From positions 1-64,000 of the forward strand of contig NZ_JBKFEY010000007.1 of NCBI RefSeq assembly GCF_046507575.1: a stretch of DNA of 64,000 nucleotides, written 5' to 3'. This DNA is from Pontitalea aquivivens (GTDB taxonomy: Bacteria > Pseudomonadota > Alphaproteobacteria > Rhodobacterales > Rhodobacteraceae). The position numbers and the translations under genes were made by a program. This document shows positions 26,500 through 34,646 of this stretch, piece by piece (the stretch's first letter is position 1; every line of letters starts with the position of its first letter). A model generated the notes under the pieces. That model saw only the letters and a program-made list of their open reading frames with translations, did not search any database and had not been told where the DNA came from.

Positions 26500-27123
26500 A
26501 TGCGCAAATCTGTTGCGAAAACGATGCTGCTGGGCCTTGGTGCCGCGGGCGCGGGCCTGGTGGCCGCGATGACGCCCGTGCTGGCGGGGGGCTATACCGC
26601 GCCAGTGGTCGAGCCGGTGGTGGCCGCGCCTGCGCCGGTCGTTGTCGCTGGGCGTGACTGGACCGGCTTCTACGCCGGTGGCCAGCTTGGCTATGGCGAG
26701 GCGTCGGCAGACGGGCTGTCGGATGATGCCAGCGGTGCCTTTGGCGGCGTGCATGCGGGCTATCTGCATGATTTCGGCAACTGGGTGCTGGGTGGCGAAC
26801 TGGCCTATTCGGGTGCGGATATCGCGCTTGATACGCCCGATGCCAGCGTCGATTCGATGCTGCTGGCCAAGCTGAAGGTCGGTGCCGACATGGGCGACTG
26901 GCTGCTGTATGGCACCGCGGGCGCCGGACATTACGAAGCCACGGTCGCGGGCACGGATTATTCCGACACCGGCTATTTCGCGGGTCTGGGTGCCGATTAC
27001 GCGCTGAACGACAGCTGGTCGATGGGCGCCGAGGTACTGCGCCACTGGGCCGACGATTTCGACGGCACGGGCGTGGATGGCGACATGACCACGCTGGGTC
27101 TGCGCGCCTCGTTCCGGTTCTGA
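26500..27123 (+). CDS. Small outer-membrane beta-barrel protein
   Basis: A 207-residue protein with a signal peptide ending near VLAGG (about residue 30) and a proline-valine-rich linker, then an eight-strand-type barrel: WTGFYAGGQLGYGEA, alternating hydrophobic strands, and a last strand TTLGLRASFRF ending in phenylalanine, the usual signal for BAM-dependent insertion. The WTGFYAGGQLGY stretch is common in alphaproteobacterial porin-like OmpA/Omp25-type barrels. GGAAGGA lies 8 bases before the ATG. Confidence 0.85.
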   Translation: MRKSVAKTMLLGLGAAGAGLVAAMTPVLAGGYTAPVVEPVVAAPAPVVVAGRDWTGFYAGGQLGYGEASADGLSDDASGAFGGVHAGYLHDFGNWVLGGELAYSGADIALDTPDASVDSMLLAKLKVGADMGDWLLYGTAGAGHYEATVAGTDYSDTGYFAGLGADYALNDSWSMGAEVLRHWADDFDGTGVDGDMTTLGLRASFRF

Positions 27124-27160
27124 CCGGACCGGATCTGGCTGTCCGGGTCTGGCTGTCTGG

Positions 27161-27186
27161 GGGGGGCGCCTTTCGGGGCGCCCCCC
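27161..27186. terminator. G/C hairpin between convergent genes
   Basis: GGGGGGCGCC (27161-27170) and GGCGCCCCCC (27177-27186) form a perfect 10-pair stem between the barrel gene and ppk2. There is no T-run on either side, so its activity as a terminator is uncertain. Confidence 0.5.
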
Positions 27187-27230
27187 AATCGTCGCCGCGG
27201 TGACGCGGTCGCGGGCCGGACAAGGCCCCG

Positions 27231-28118
27231 TCACGCGGACCAGAGCCTTATACCGCCAACAATATTTTCATCAGTCTTTCCAATGGCTTTGGGATCCTTC
27301 TTAGCGTAATCAACCGCATTCAGCACGGTCTGGACCGCGGCAATGCGCGCGCGGGCCTTGTCATCGGCGCGGATCACCGTCCAGGGCGCATGTGCCGTAT
27401 CGGTGCGCGTCAGCGTCTCGCCGATGGCCTGGGAATAGGCATCCCATTTGCGCACCCCCTGAACATCGATCCAGCTGAGCTTCCACTGCTTCAGCGGATC
27501 ACGTTCGCGCGCCAGAAAGCGGCGCAGCTGTTCGGCCCGGCCCACGTTCAGCCACAGCTTGACCAGCGTGATGCCTTCCTCGACCAGCATCTTTTCGAAA
27601 TCCGGCAGCTGGCAAAAGAAATGTTCGCGTTGCGCAGGCGTGCAGAAGCCAAAGACATGTTCGACCACACCGCGGTTGTACCAGCTGCGGTCGAACAGGG
27701 CGATTTCGCCCGCTGCCGGAAGCCAGTCGACATAGCGCTGAAAATACCACTGTGTCGCCTCGCGCTCGGTCGGTTTTGGCAGCGCGACGATATAGGCAGA
27801 CCGCGGATTCAGGTTTTCGCGCATCCGTTCGATGGTGCCGCCCTTGCCGGCGGCATCGCGCCCCTCAAAGATCACCGCCAGCCGCTTGCCGGTGGCGCGC
27901 AGATCCCACAGCATCTTGACCAGTTCGACCTGCAGCGCCTGCATCTGCGCGGCATAGTCCTTTTTCTTCATCTCTTCGCGGTAGGGATAGCCGGGCGTCA
28001 GGATGTCATCCTTGCCGCCCGTTTCGATCGCGTGGCGGATGTCGTCGGGGGCTTCGTCCTTCAGGAACCGGGTGATGTCACCGACAAAGGGAATGGCATC
28101 GGGCGGTGGGGTTTTCAT
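27231..28118 (-). CDS. ppk2: Polyphosphate kinase 2
   Basis: A 295-residue PPK2-family kinase that transfers phosphate between polyphosphate and nucleotides. Walker A GRDAAGKGGT lies at residues 86-95 and the Walker B-like FDRSWYNR at 142-149; the lid region (LARERDPLKQWKLS) is present. This length and single domain fit class I PPK2, often favouring nucleoside diphosphate phosphorylation. It starts 38 bases after the alpha/beta hydrolase stop on the same strand. Confidence 0.93.
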   Translation of the reverse strand: MKTPPPDAIPFVGDITRFLKDEAPDDIRHAIETGGKDDILTPGYPYREEMKKKDYAAQMQALQVELVKMLWDLRATGKRLAVIFEGRDAAGKGGTIERMRENLNPRSAYIVALPKPTEREATQWYFQRYVDWLPAAGEIALFDRSWYNRGVVEHVFGFCTPAQREHFFCQLPDFEKMLVEEGITLVKLWLNVGRAEQLRRFLARERDPLKQWKLSWIDVQGVRKWDAYSQAIGETLTRTDTAHAPWTVIRADDKARARIAAVQTVLNAVDYAKKDPKAIGKTDENIVGGIRLWSA

Positions 28119-28156
28119 GGTGCGCTCCGGGTATGGTCTGCCCGGTCACTATGGCC

Positions 28157-29125
28157 TCAGGGCGCGCGCGATGCCAGCACGGCGCGCGCATGGGCGTGTC
28201 TGGCGGCGCTGACGATCGCATCGGGGGCGGCGTGATGGGGCATGTGGCCCACACCCTCCAGCGGGGTCAGCCGCACATCGGGCAGAACGCCGGCCAGCCG
28301 TTCGGAATGGATGGAAAGGCCAACCGTGGTATCATCCGTGCCGTGGATCAGCTCGACCGGCAGGGTCAGGCCGGGGTAATGCGGTTCCAGCGCCGCGATT
28401 TCATCGCGCAGGCTGGCGCGCTGCAGGGCATTGGTGCGCAGGCTGACGCGGCGCAGCACCATTTCCGGGCCGAAATGGTCGGCATAACCGGCGGGCATCG
28501 GATCGGGGTCAAAGACGGCGGCGAGCTCGGACATCAGATAGCTGCGCGGTGTCCAGGCGGTGATCAGCGGCACCAGAAGCACCTGTCCGGGCGCCGGCGC
28601 GGTCAGGCGGTACAGCCAGGGCAGACCCGAGGTCCAGCCGAAAGAGGGGGCCGAGACGGGCACCAGCGCGGCCACGCTGTCGGGCGCATCCACCGCCCAG
28701 GCCAGCGCCACCGACCCGCCATAGCTGTGGCCCAGAACCACTGGCTTGTCCGCCCCCAGCAGGCGCGCGGCCCGGCGCAGGTGGCGGGCCTGTTCGGTCA
28801 GCGTGCCGCCGCCGGGCAGGGGATCGGACCAGCCAAAACCGGGCCGGTCAAAGGCAATCACCCGGAATTCGCGGCCCAGCCGTTCGACCAGCCCGTGGCT
28901 GAAATCGCGCAGCGACCCCGAGGCACCGTGGATCAGCACCAGATCCGGCCCCGCGCCATGCACCAGCGCATGCACGCGCCGGCCATCGACCGTGACGAAC
29001 TGTCCCGCGGGGGGATAGGCCGCTTCGGCCGCCGCCTCGCGGGCCGCGGCGCGCCATGCGGTGGCGCCCGCAAGCCCCGCCGCCGCCAGAAAAACCGAAC
29101 TAAAGACCAATCTTCTCAAGCTCAT
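28157..29125 (-). CDS. Alpha/beta hydrolase, membrane-anchored or exported
   Basis: A 322-residue hydrolase. The N-terminus MSLRRLVFSSVFLAAAGLAG is a signal peptide or anchor. The fold shows the oxyanion HGASGSLRDF near 77, the nucleophile elbow GHSYGG with serine near 149, and the late aspartate and histidine in HGTDDTTV and GVGHMPHH. The start at 29125 overlaps the metA 3' end by 26 bases; the frame extends further upstream, but that sequence is antiparallel to none of the family pattern. Substrate unknown; epoxide hydrolase, haloperoxidase or esterase are possible. Confidence 0.83.
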   Translation of the reverse strand: MSLRRLVFSSVFLAAAGLAGATAWRAAAREAAAEAAYPPAGQFVTVDGRRVHALVHGAGPDLVLIHGASGSLRDFSHGLVERLGREFRVIAFDRPGFGWSDPLPGGGTLTEQARHLRRAARLLGADKPVVLGHSYGGSVALAWAVDAPDSVAALVPVSAPSFGWTSGLPWLYRLTAPAPGQVLLVPLITAWTPRSYLMSELAAVFDPDPMPAGYADHFGPEMVLRRVSLRTNALQRASLRDEIAALEPHYPGLTLPVELIHGTDDTTVGLSIHSERLAGVLPDVRLTPLEGVGHMPHHAAPDAIVSAARHAHARAVLASRAP

Positions 29126-30020
29126 AGGGCGTTGTCTGATAGATCTCATTGACCCAGTTGCCATACAGCAGATGCGCATGGCTGCGCCAGCGGTTGGACG
29201 GGGTCTGGCCGGGATCGTCATCGGGGTAGTAATTTACCGGCACGTTGACCGACTTGCCAGAGGCCACGTCGCGGTCATATTCCTCTTTCAGCGTGCCGCT
29301 GTCGTATTCGAAATGGTTGAACACATAAAGCGCGCGGTGACAGGCATCCTCGACCAGACAGGGGCCGACCTCATCCGAGGCCAGCAGCGTCGTCAGCCCC
29401 GCGGCCGCGATCTCGGGCTGGCGCATCTCGGTCCAGCGGCTGACCGGGATCAGCAGGTCATCGGAAAAGCCGCGCAGATAGGGCGAGGCGGGCACGCAGT
29501 TGCGGTGGCGAAAGCAGCCGAAGGCCTTGTGATCCAGAATGTGCTTTTGCACGCCGTGGAAGTGATAGGCCATCGCCATGCCGCCCCAGCACACGCCGAA
29601 GGTGGAATGCACATGGCTTTGCGTCCAGTCGAAGATGCGGGTCAGTTCGTCCCAATAGGTGACCTCTTCGAAGGGCAGATGTTCGATGGGCGCGCCGGTG
29701 ATGATCAGCCCGTCCAGCTTCTCGCCCGAAGCCTCGACCTCGGCGAAGGGACGGTAGAAGGCCTCCATATGTTCGGCGGCGGTGTTGCGGGTCTGATGTT
29801 CGGTCATGCGGATCAGCTGAAAGTCGATCTGCAGGGGTGTCGCGCCGATCAGCCGGGCGAACTGGTTTTCCGTCTGGATCTTCTTCGGCATCAGGTTCAG
29901 CAACCCGATGCGGATCGGGCGGATGTCCTGCATCGCCGCGCGCCCCGGGCTCATCACCATGACGCCTTCCTTCGAGAGGATCTCGAAAGCGGGCAGCGTC
30001 TCGGGCAGGGTGATGGGCAT
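29100..30020 (-). CDS. metA: Homoserine O-acetyltransferase (MetA type)
   Basis: A 306-residue MetA-fold acyltransferase activating homoserine in methionine synthesis. The catalytic cysteine is C144 (FGVCWGG) and the histidine lies in NHFEYD near 237. The residue that governs acyl-CoA choice is glutamate (TGAPIEHLPFEEV, E113), where the E. coli succinyltransferase has glycine (G111). In characterised family members glutamate here goes with acetyl-CoA, so acetylation is expected although the gene is often labelled succinyltransferase. It starts 27 bases after the P-loop gene, with no room for a SAM-II riboswitch. Confidence 0.92.
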   Translation of the reverse strand: MPITLPETLPAFEILSKEGVMVMSPGRAAMQDIRPIRIGLLNLMPKKIQTENQFARLIGATPLQIDFQLIRMTEHQTRNTAAEHMEAFYRPFAEVEASGEKLDGLIITGAPIEHLPFEEVTYWDELTRIFDWTQSHVHSTFGVCWGGMAMAYHFHGVQKHILDHKAFGCFRHRNCVPASPYLRGFSDDLLIPVSRWTEMRQPEIAAAGLTTLLASDEVGPCLVEDACHRALYVFNHFEYDSGTLKEEYDRDVASGKSVNVPVNYYPDDDPGQTPSNRWRSHAHLLYGNWVNEIYQTTPYELEKIGL

Positions 30021-30047
30021 GGTCTTTCTCCGGTCGGTCAGCAGGCG

Positions 30048-30908
30048 TCAGCGCGCGGCAAGCGCATCCGCGATCAGCGATGTAAAGTCTTTCACGTCGC
30101 GGACAAGGGCCACATCCTCGGCCCGCACGCGAATGCCCCAGTTGCGCGCCATCGCGGCATAGCGCGGCTGGCGGTGGGCCAGCGCCTGGGAATAGGTCCA
30201 GCGCACGAAATCATCGGGGTTGACCTCATCTTCCTTCAGGCCGCGGTCCACCCGGTATTCCACCCATTTACGTTCCAGGAACTGGGGCTGGTAATACATG
30301 GGCTTGGGCGCGCGGTCGAAGCGGCGGATCAGTTCTTCGGTATGCGCCTCGGACCCTTCGATCCAGACCATCAGCAGGTTCGCCGACAATTCGCGCAGGA
30401 TCGGGTCGGCGGGGTCTTCGGGGTCGACGACCTCACAGATGGATCCGCCGGAATCGCAGACGAAATGCGGGATGGAATAGATGTCCCCGGCGCGTTCGAT
30501 GAAATGGGTGGTGTCCATCAGCGTGGATTTTTCCGCGACCCGGTGCTGGTTCTGGCGCTTCATGTATTCGTCAAAGGGCAGGCCGCCGCGCGCGGGGCTG
30601 CCCGGCTTGCCCATATAGGTGGACAGCGGCGCCAGATTGTCGAACGTGATGTTCGAGGCGATATAGACCGAATCCGACAGCAGCAATTCACGCAGGAACG
30701 GGTTCTTCATCGCCTCGCGCTTGAAGTTGTCGGCGATGTATTCGCCCATGTAGCGCGTGCCGATGCGGTAATCGACCGAATAGTGGAACCATTCGCCCGA
30801 CCCGCGCAGCATCGAGGCCAGATAGGTCTTGCCCAGACCCGACATGCCGAACAGCAACACCCGCTTGCGCGCGGCCGTCAGCCATTCGTTCCGGTTGGAA
30901 TAGATCAT
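30048..30908 (-). CDS. P-loop ATPase-like protein of unknown function
   Basis: A 286-residue cytoplasmic protein with a clear Walker A, GMSGLGKT, at residues 21-28 directly after MIYSNRNEWLTAARKR. The rest has no motif I can assign to a known family; it is rich in aromatic and charged residues (IGTRYMGEYIADNF, FDEYMKRQNQHRV, MDTTHFIERAGDIYSIPHFVCDSGGS). The layout resembles a small nucleotide kinase or an AAA-related NTPase. The start at 30908 is chosen over an upstream ATG because of the good local context. It lies upstream of metA on the same strand, 27 bases away. Confidence 0.72.
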   Translation of the reverse strand: MIYSNRNEWLTAARKRVLLFGMSGLGKTYLASMLRGSGEWFHYSVDYRIGTRYMGEYIADNFKREAMKNPFLRELLLSDSVYIASNITFDNLAPLSTYMGKPGSPARGGLPFDEYMKRQNQHRVAEKSTLMDTTHFIERAGDIYSIPHFVCDSGGSICEVVDPEDPADPILRELSANLLMVWIEGSEAHTEELIRRFDRAPKPMYYQPQFLERKWVEYRVDRGLKEDEVNPDDFVRWTYSQALAHRQPRYAAMARNWGIRVRAEDVALVRDVKDFTSLIADALAAR

Positions 30909-31008
30909 CGCGCCCATCCTTGCCCGCTGCCCTTGCCCGCACAATTCGGGGCTGGCACAGCCAAGGCCACCCCTTTGCGCCCGGGTTTAGCGCGCGCGGC
31001 GCGCGGCG

Positions 31009-31968
31009 TCACGGGGTTTTGCGCCCGATGCCGCCGCCGATGCCGCCATTGATCACCACAAGCCCCAGCGCCAGCACCCCAAAACCCGCCAGGGCGTTGA
31101 ACGACAGGGCCTCGCGATAGGCGACCCAGCCGGCCAGCACCGCGACGGGCGGTACCAGCAGCGTCACCAGCATCAGGTTGCCCGCCCCCGCCAGCGCCAG
31201 CACCCGGTAATAGATCAGATAGGCCAGCGCCGAACAGCCCAGGATCAGCCAGCCCAGGCCCGCCCAGACCGGCCCCGACCAGTCAAATCCCGGCATGCCT
31301 TCGAACAGGATCATCGCCGGCACCAGCCAGACCGCGCCCCCCGTCAGCATGCCCGCCGCCGCCACCTCGGGGACAAGGCCGCGGATCGCCACGCGCGCAT
31401 AGGCCGCCCCCAGCGCGAAGGACACCGAGGCCCCCAGCACCGCGATCTGTGCAAGCGATCCAGGGTCCAGCGTGCGCAGGACGCCGGGGCCCATCGCCAG
31501 AACCACCCCCGCAAAGCCAAGGCCGACCCCGGCCGCCTTGCGCGGGCTAAGCCGTTCATCGGCAAAGGCCAGCGCCGCCACCAGCACCGCAAAGATCGCG
31601 CTGGCCGCATTCAGGATCGCCGCCAGCCCGCTGTCGATATGAATCTGTCCCCAGGCGATCAGCGCGAAGGGAATGGCATTGTTCAGCCCGCCCAGGATCA
31701 CAAAGCGCGGCAACAGCCGCGCATCGGCCGGCACCGGCAGGCGCCGGATCGCGATATAGGTCCACAGCACCGCCGCCGCGCCGATCACGCGCAGCGCGGC
31801 GACAGAAAAAAAACCCAGTTCCGTCAGCGCGGCGCGGTTCGACAGGAAGGCCCCGCCCCATAGCACGGCCAGCCCGATCAGCAGCGCCCAGGCGCGCGGC
31901 GACAGCCGGGTCTGGTCGGGGCGGGCCGGTTCGGGGCGGTGTGGGGTGGGGCGGTCGGGTGCGGTCAT
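31009..31968 (-). CDS. EamA/DMT family transporter
   Basis: A 319-residue ten-helix membrane protein made of two EamA repeats, the first around LLIGLAVLWGGAFLSNRAAL to FADERLSP, the second from GVLRTLDPGSLAQ to YREALS. The proline-rich N-terminal 20 residues are cytoplasmic. Such transporters export amino acids, nucleosides or other metabolites. The ATG at 31968 is favoured over an upstream one. Substrate unknown. Confidence 0.88.
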   Translation of the reverse strand: MTAPDRPTPHRPEPARPDQTRLSPRAWALLIGLAVLWGGAFLSNRAALTELGFFSVAALRVIGAAAVLWTYIAIRRLPVPADARLLPRFVILGGLNNAIPFALIAWGQIHIDSGLAAILNAASAIFAVLVAALAFADERLSPRKAAGVGLGFAGVVLAMGPGVLRTLDPGSLAQIAVLGASVSFALGAAYARVAIRGLVPEVAAAGMLTGGAVWLVPAMILFEGMPGFDWSGPVWAGLGWLILGCSALAYLIYYRVLALAGAGNLMLVTLLVPPVAVLAGWVAYREALSFNALAGFGVLALGLVVINGGIGGGIGRKTP

Positions 31969-32070
31969 GGCCGGCACGCTAGGCCGATGCGGCGGGCCTT
32001 TCCAGCGCGATCTTGTGCCAGTCACAATCGCGCCGCAGGCCAGCGCCGGGCGCCGCAACAGGTCCGACCG

Positions 32071-32098
32071 CAAAAGGCCCCGCCGGGGGCGGGGCCTT
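32071..32098 (-). terminator. Rho-independent terminator of the FadL-like gene
   Basis: An 11-pair perfect stem, AAGGCCCCGCC (32074-32084) with GGCGGGGCCTT (32088-32098), is followed on the minus strand by a short T-run (TTTTG). It lies just after the stop of the FadL-like gene. Confidence 0.8.
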
Positions 32099-32119
32099 GG
32101 CAGTGTCCGGTGGGGCGGA

Positions 32120-33253
32120 TCAGAAGGTCACGCCAACCCGCAGGCCCGCGCCCCAGCCCGAGTTGTCGGTGAATTCGGCGCCGATCCCGCGTGTGGTCGC
32201 ATTACCGATGTCGACATAGCGCAGACCGCCGGTGATCTTGACCTTGTCCATCGTATAGGTCGCGGCCAGCGAAACGGATTTGAAGCCATCGGTCGGGCCC
32301 AGGTTGCCTGTCGGATCGCCGTTCTGCTTTTCATAGCCCAGCACCACCGCGCCCGACCATTGTTCGTTGAACTTGCGCCCCACGCCCAGCGAATAGGTGA
32401 TCACATCGTTGCTGTAATCGACCAGGTTGCCGCCCAGAACGGTGGCATAATCCTGCGGCGGGATCCTGAACGCCGTCCAGTCCACCCAGCGGACCGAGCC
32501 GAACAGCAGCGTATCGGCCGCAATCCCGGTCTGGAATTCCAGGTTGAGCGACTGCGGCACCTCGGTTTCAAACACCGAGGTCCGCCCAACGCCCAGGGGC
32601 GAACTTTCGGCAGCGTCGAAATCATGCGTGATCGCGGAATTGTAGGTCAGCGCGACACGGGCGGCGATTTCGGGCTTTTCCCAGGCCACGCCCAGCACAT
32701 AGCCGAAGTCCGTTTCGGTCGAGGTGCTCATGCCATAGGGCACGATGACTGCGGGGTCCATCACCGGGTCCGGGCGAACCTGCAACGCCACCTCACCCGA
32801 GGTGCGCAGGGCGCGGACCCCGCCGATCAGCGAGACGTTGTTTTCCATCTTGTAGCGCAACAGCGCCGTGATCGCGTTGGAATCGATGGACGCATTGGAC
32901 CCCGCCAGCGGATAGGACCGGAACCCCAGCTGCGTGGCCCCCCCGGCATCCGGGCCGTAGTTCAGATCCGCGCCGATCGGCTGGTCGAAGATGATCGCCA
33001 TGTCCAGCCGGTCGCTCAGCGCCTGTTTGTAGCCAAGCGACAGTGTGCCATAGCCCAATGCCATGTCGTCCGAGTGCAAAGCCCCGCCGACCGACCCCGA
33101 CACATCGGGCGAAAAGGCGCCAAAGTTCACCTCGGCATAGGTCCCCTGTTCGAACAGGATCGCCACCGATTGCGTCGAACGCTCGATCCCCCCTGCGGCA
33201 GCGGCGCCTGCGGCCAGCGCCAGGGCGCTGGCGGTCGTCACAACACGTCTCAT
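32120..33253 (-). CDS. OmpP1/FadL family outer-membrane protein
   Basis: A 377-residue porin-like protein. A signal peptide (VVTTASALALAAGAAAAGG) precedes the mature start GIERSTQSVAILFEQG, which resembles the FadL N-terminal hatch region; a strand-rich barrel follows and the protein ends in GVTF with C-terminal phenylalanine. Members carry hydrophobic compounds such as fatty acids or aromatics across the outer membrane. Three in-frame ATGs lie close together (33265, 33256, 33253); 33253 has GAGGA at the best spacing and is chosen. Confidence 0.87.
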   Translation of the reverse strand: MRRVVTTASALALAAGAAAAGGIERSTQSVAILFEQGTYAEVNFGAFSPDVSGSVGGALHSDDMALGYGTLSLGYKQALSDRLDMAIIFDQPIGADLNYGPDAGGATQLGFRSYPLAGSNASIDSNAITALLRYKMENNVSLIGGVRALRTSGEVALQVRPDPVMDPAVIVPYGMSTSTETDFGYVLGVAWEKPEIAARVALTYNSAITHDFDAAESSPLGVGRTSVFETEVPQSLNLEFQTGIAADTLLFGSVRWVDWTAFRIPPQDYATVLGGNLVDYSNDVITYSLGVGRKFNEQWSGAVVLGYEKQNGDPTGNLGPTDGFKSVSLAATYTMDKVKITGGLRYVDIGNATTRGIGAEFTDNSGWGAGLRVGVTF

Positions 33254-33384
33254 CATGATCCTCATCCCTGCGTGTTTGCATTCTTCTTGGGTATGAAGCC
33301 TATCATCAAGAAAACGTGAATCAATCAACCCCGCGGTGTGACGTGGCGTCCGTTTTCGGCCCGTCCGGGACAATCGGATCACGG

Positions 33385-33552
33385 TCAGGGCCCGTCCGCC
33401 CCGATCACAAGCTGCGCCAGCCGCCACAGCCCCAGCCCCGCAAGCCACAGGCCCGAGGCTGCCCCCGCCACAAGCAACGCCGCCCAGGCCGTCGGCCGTG
33501 GCGGGGCCGGATCGGGGGGGATGCGGGGGCGGGGGCTTTTTTCGCGTGTCAT
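33385..33552 (-). CDS. Small membrane protein (55 residues)
   Basis: A 55-residue hypothetical protein: a proline- and arginine-rich cytoplasmic start (KSPRPRIPPDPAPPRP) followed by one hydrophobic helix (WAALLVAGAASGLWLAGLGLW). It lies 46 bases from the divergent acyltransferase gene. The composition, lone transmembrane helix and clean stop suggest a real gene, but I recognise no family. Confidence 0.5.
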   Translation of the reverse strand: MTREKSPRPRIPPDPAPPRPTAWAALLVAGAASGLWLAGLGLWRLAQLVIGADGP

Positions 33553-33560
33553 GGCGGCGA

Positions 33561-33575
33561 TTAAGCCTGTGTTAG
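33561..33575. promoter_or_regulatory. Weak CtrA-like site
   Basis: TTAA-N7-TTAG, one mismatch from the CtrA consensus TTAA-N7-TTAA, in the 46-base gap between the divergent small membrane protein and acyltransferase genes. Confidence 0.25.
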
Positions 33576-33598
33576 GTGAATCATGGCTTAACGGGACC

Positions 33599-34555
33599 AT
33601 GGACCAGATCACCACGCCCCGACATGATGCCCCCGCTTGCCCTGCGTACCGGACCGGACGGCCGGCGATCGCTATCCGTCCCTTTGCCGGGGGTGGTGCC
33701 GACTGGCTGGCCGCGCTTGAAACGGCGGGGGGCGGCGCGATGGCGCAGCATCCGGGCTGGGGCGATCTGGCCGTGGCGGCGGGGCGGCGCGTGGCGCGGC
33801 TGGAACTTGTGCTGGGGGCCCGGGTGATCGGGCTGGTGCAGCTGACGGCGCGGGCGGGGCTGCGGCTGGCCAGCCGTGGGCCGGTCTGGCTGGGGCCTGC
33901 GGATGCCGGGCTGCGCCGGGCGGGGCTGCGGGCGCTGGCGTGGGGCGGCGGGCCGCTGCTGGTGACGCCCGAGCATCCCATGGCGGGGTTTGGCCTGATC
34001 CCGCTGATCACCGCGCGCCACCGTGCGATCTGGGATCTGGCGCCCGCGCCGGATGTGCTGCGGGCCGGGCTGCAGGGCAAATGGCGCAACCGGCTGGGCG
34101 CGGCCGAACGCGCGGGGCTGCGCGTCCGGGTAGAACGCGACCCCGGATGGTTGTTGCGGGCCGAGGCGGCGCAGCGGCGCGCGCGGGGGTATCGCGGCTT
34201 GCCGGCGGGGTTTGTCGAGGCCTGGGGCCGCGCGGTTCCGGGCGGGGTGCTGGCGCTGGGGGTCTGGCGGGACGGTGTGCCGCTGGCGGGGATGATCTTT
34301 CTGCGCCATGGCAGCTGGGCCAGCTATCATCTGGGCTGGACCGGGGCCGGGGGGCGGCGTCTGGGCGCGCATCCGCTGTTGCTGTGGCAGGGCGCGCTGC
34401 GGCTGCGTGCGGCGGGTGTGCGGCGGCTGGACCTGGGCGATGTGGATGGGGCGCGGGGCGCGGGGCTGATGCGGTTCAAATCGGGCACCGGCGCCGAGGT
34501 GCGGCCCCTTGGCGCGACGTGCCTGGTGCTGCCGGGTCTGGTGCCGCCGGGCTGA
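33599..34555 (+). CDS. GNAT/FemAB-like acyltransferase
   Basis: A 318-residue protein of the FemAB/CelD-like branch of the acyl-CoA N-acyltransferase superfamily. The C-terminal half shows GVPLAGMIFLRHGSWASYHL, LLLWQGALRLRAAGVRRLDLGD and MRFKSGTGAEVRPLG, a pattern found in proteins that attach amino-acyl or acyl groups to cell-envelope or small-molecule acceptors. The start at 33599 is preferred because the upstream frame is poor. The acceptor is unknown. Confidence 0.75.
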   Translation: MDQITTPRHDAPACPAYRTGRPAIAIRPFAGGGADWLAALETAGGGAMAQHPGWGDLAVAAGRRVARLELVLGARVIGLVQLTARAGLRLASRGPVWLGPADAGLRRAGLRALAWGGGPLLVTPEHPMAGFGLIPLITARHRAIWDLAPAPDVLRAGLQGKWRNRLGAAERAGLRVRVERDPGWLLRAEAAQRRARGYRGLPAGFVEAWGRAVPGGVLALGVWRDGVPLAGMIFLRHGSWASYHLGWTGAGGRRLGAHPLLLWQGALRLRAAGVRRLDLGDVDGARGAGLMRFKSGTGAEVRPLGATCLVLPGLVPPG

Positions 34556-34646
34556 TCGGGGCGATATGCGGCGCCTGCGGCGCGCAGGCACTGGCACTGG
34601 CGCGCGGTTTGGGCGAAAAGAAGGCAGATCAACCCGGAGGCCCCGC

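Noticed and set aside
30021..30047. SAM-II riboswitch before metA
   Set aside because: These are common upstream of metA in alphaproteobacteria, but only 27 bases separate metA from the preceding gene, too short to hold one.
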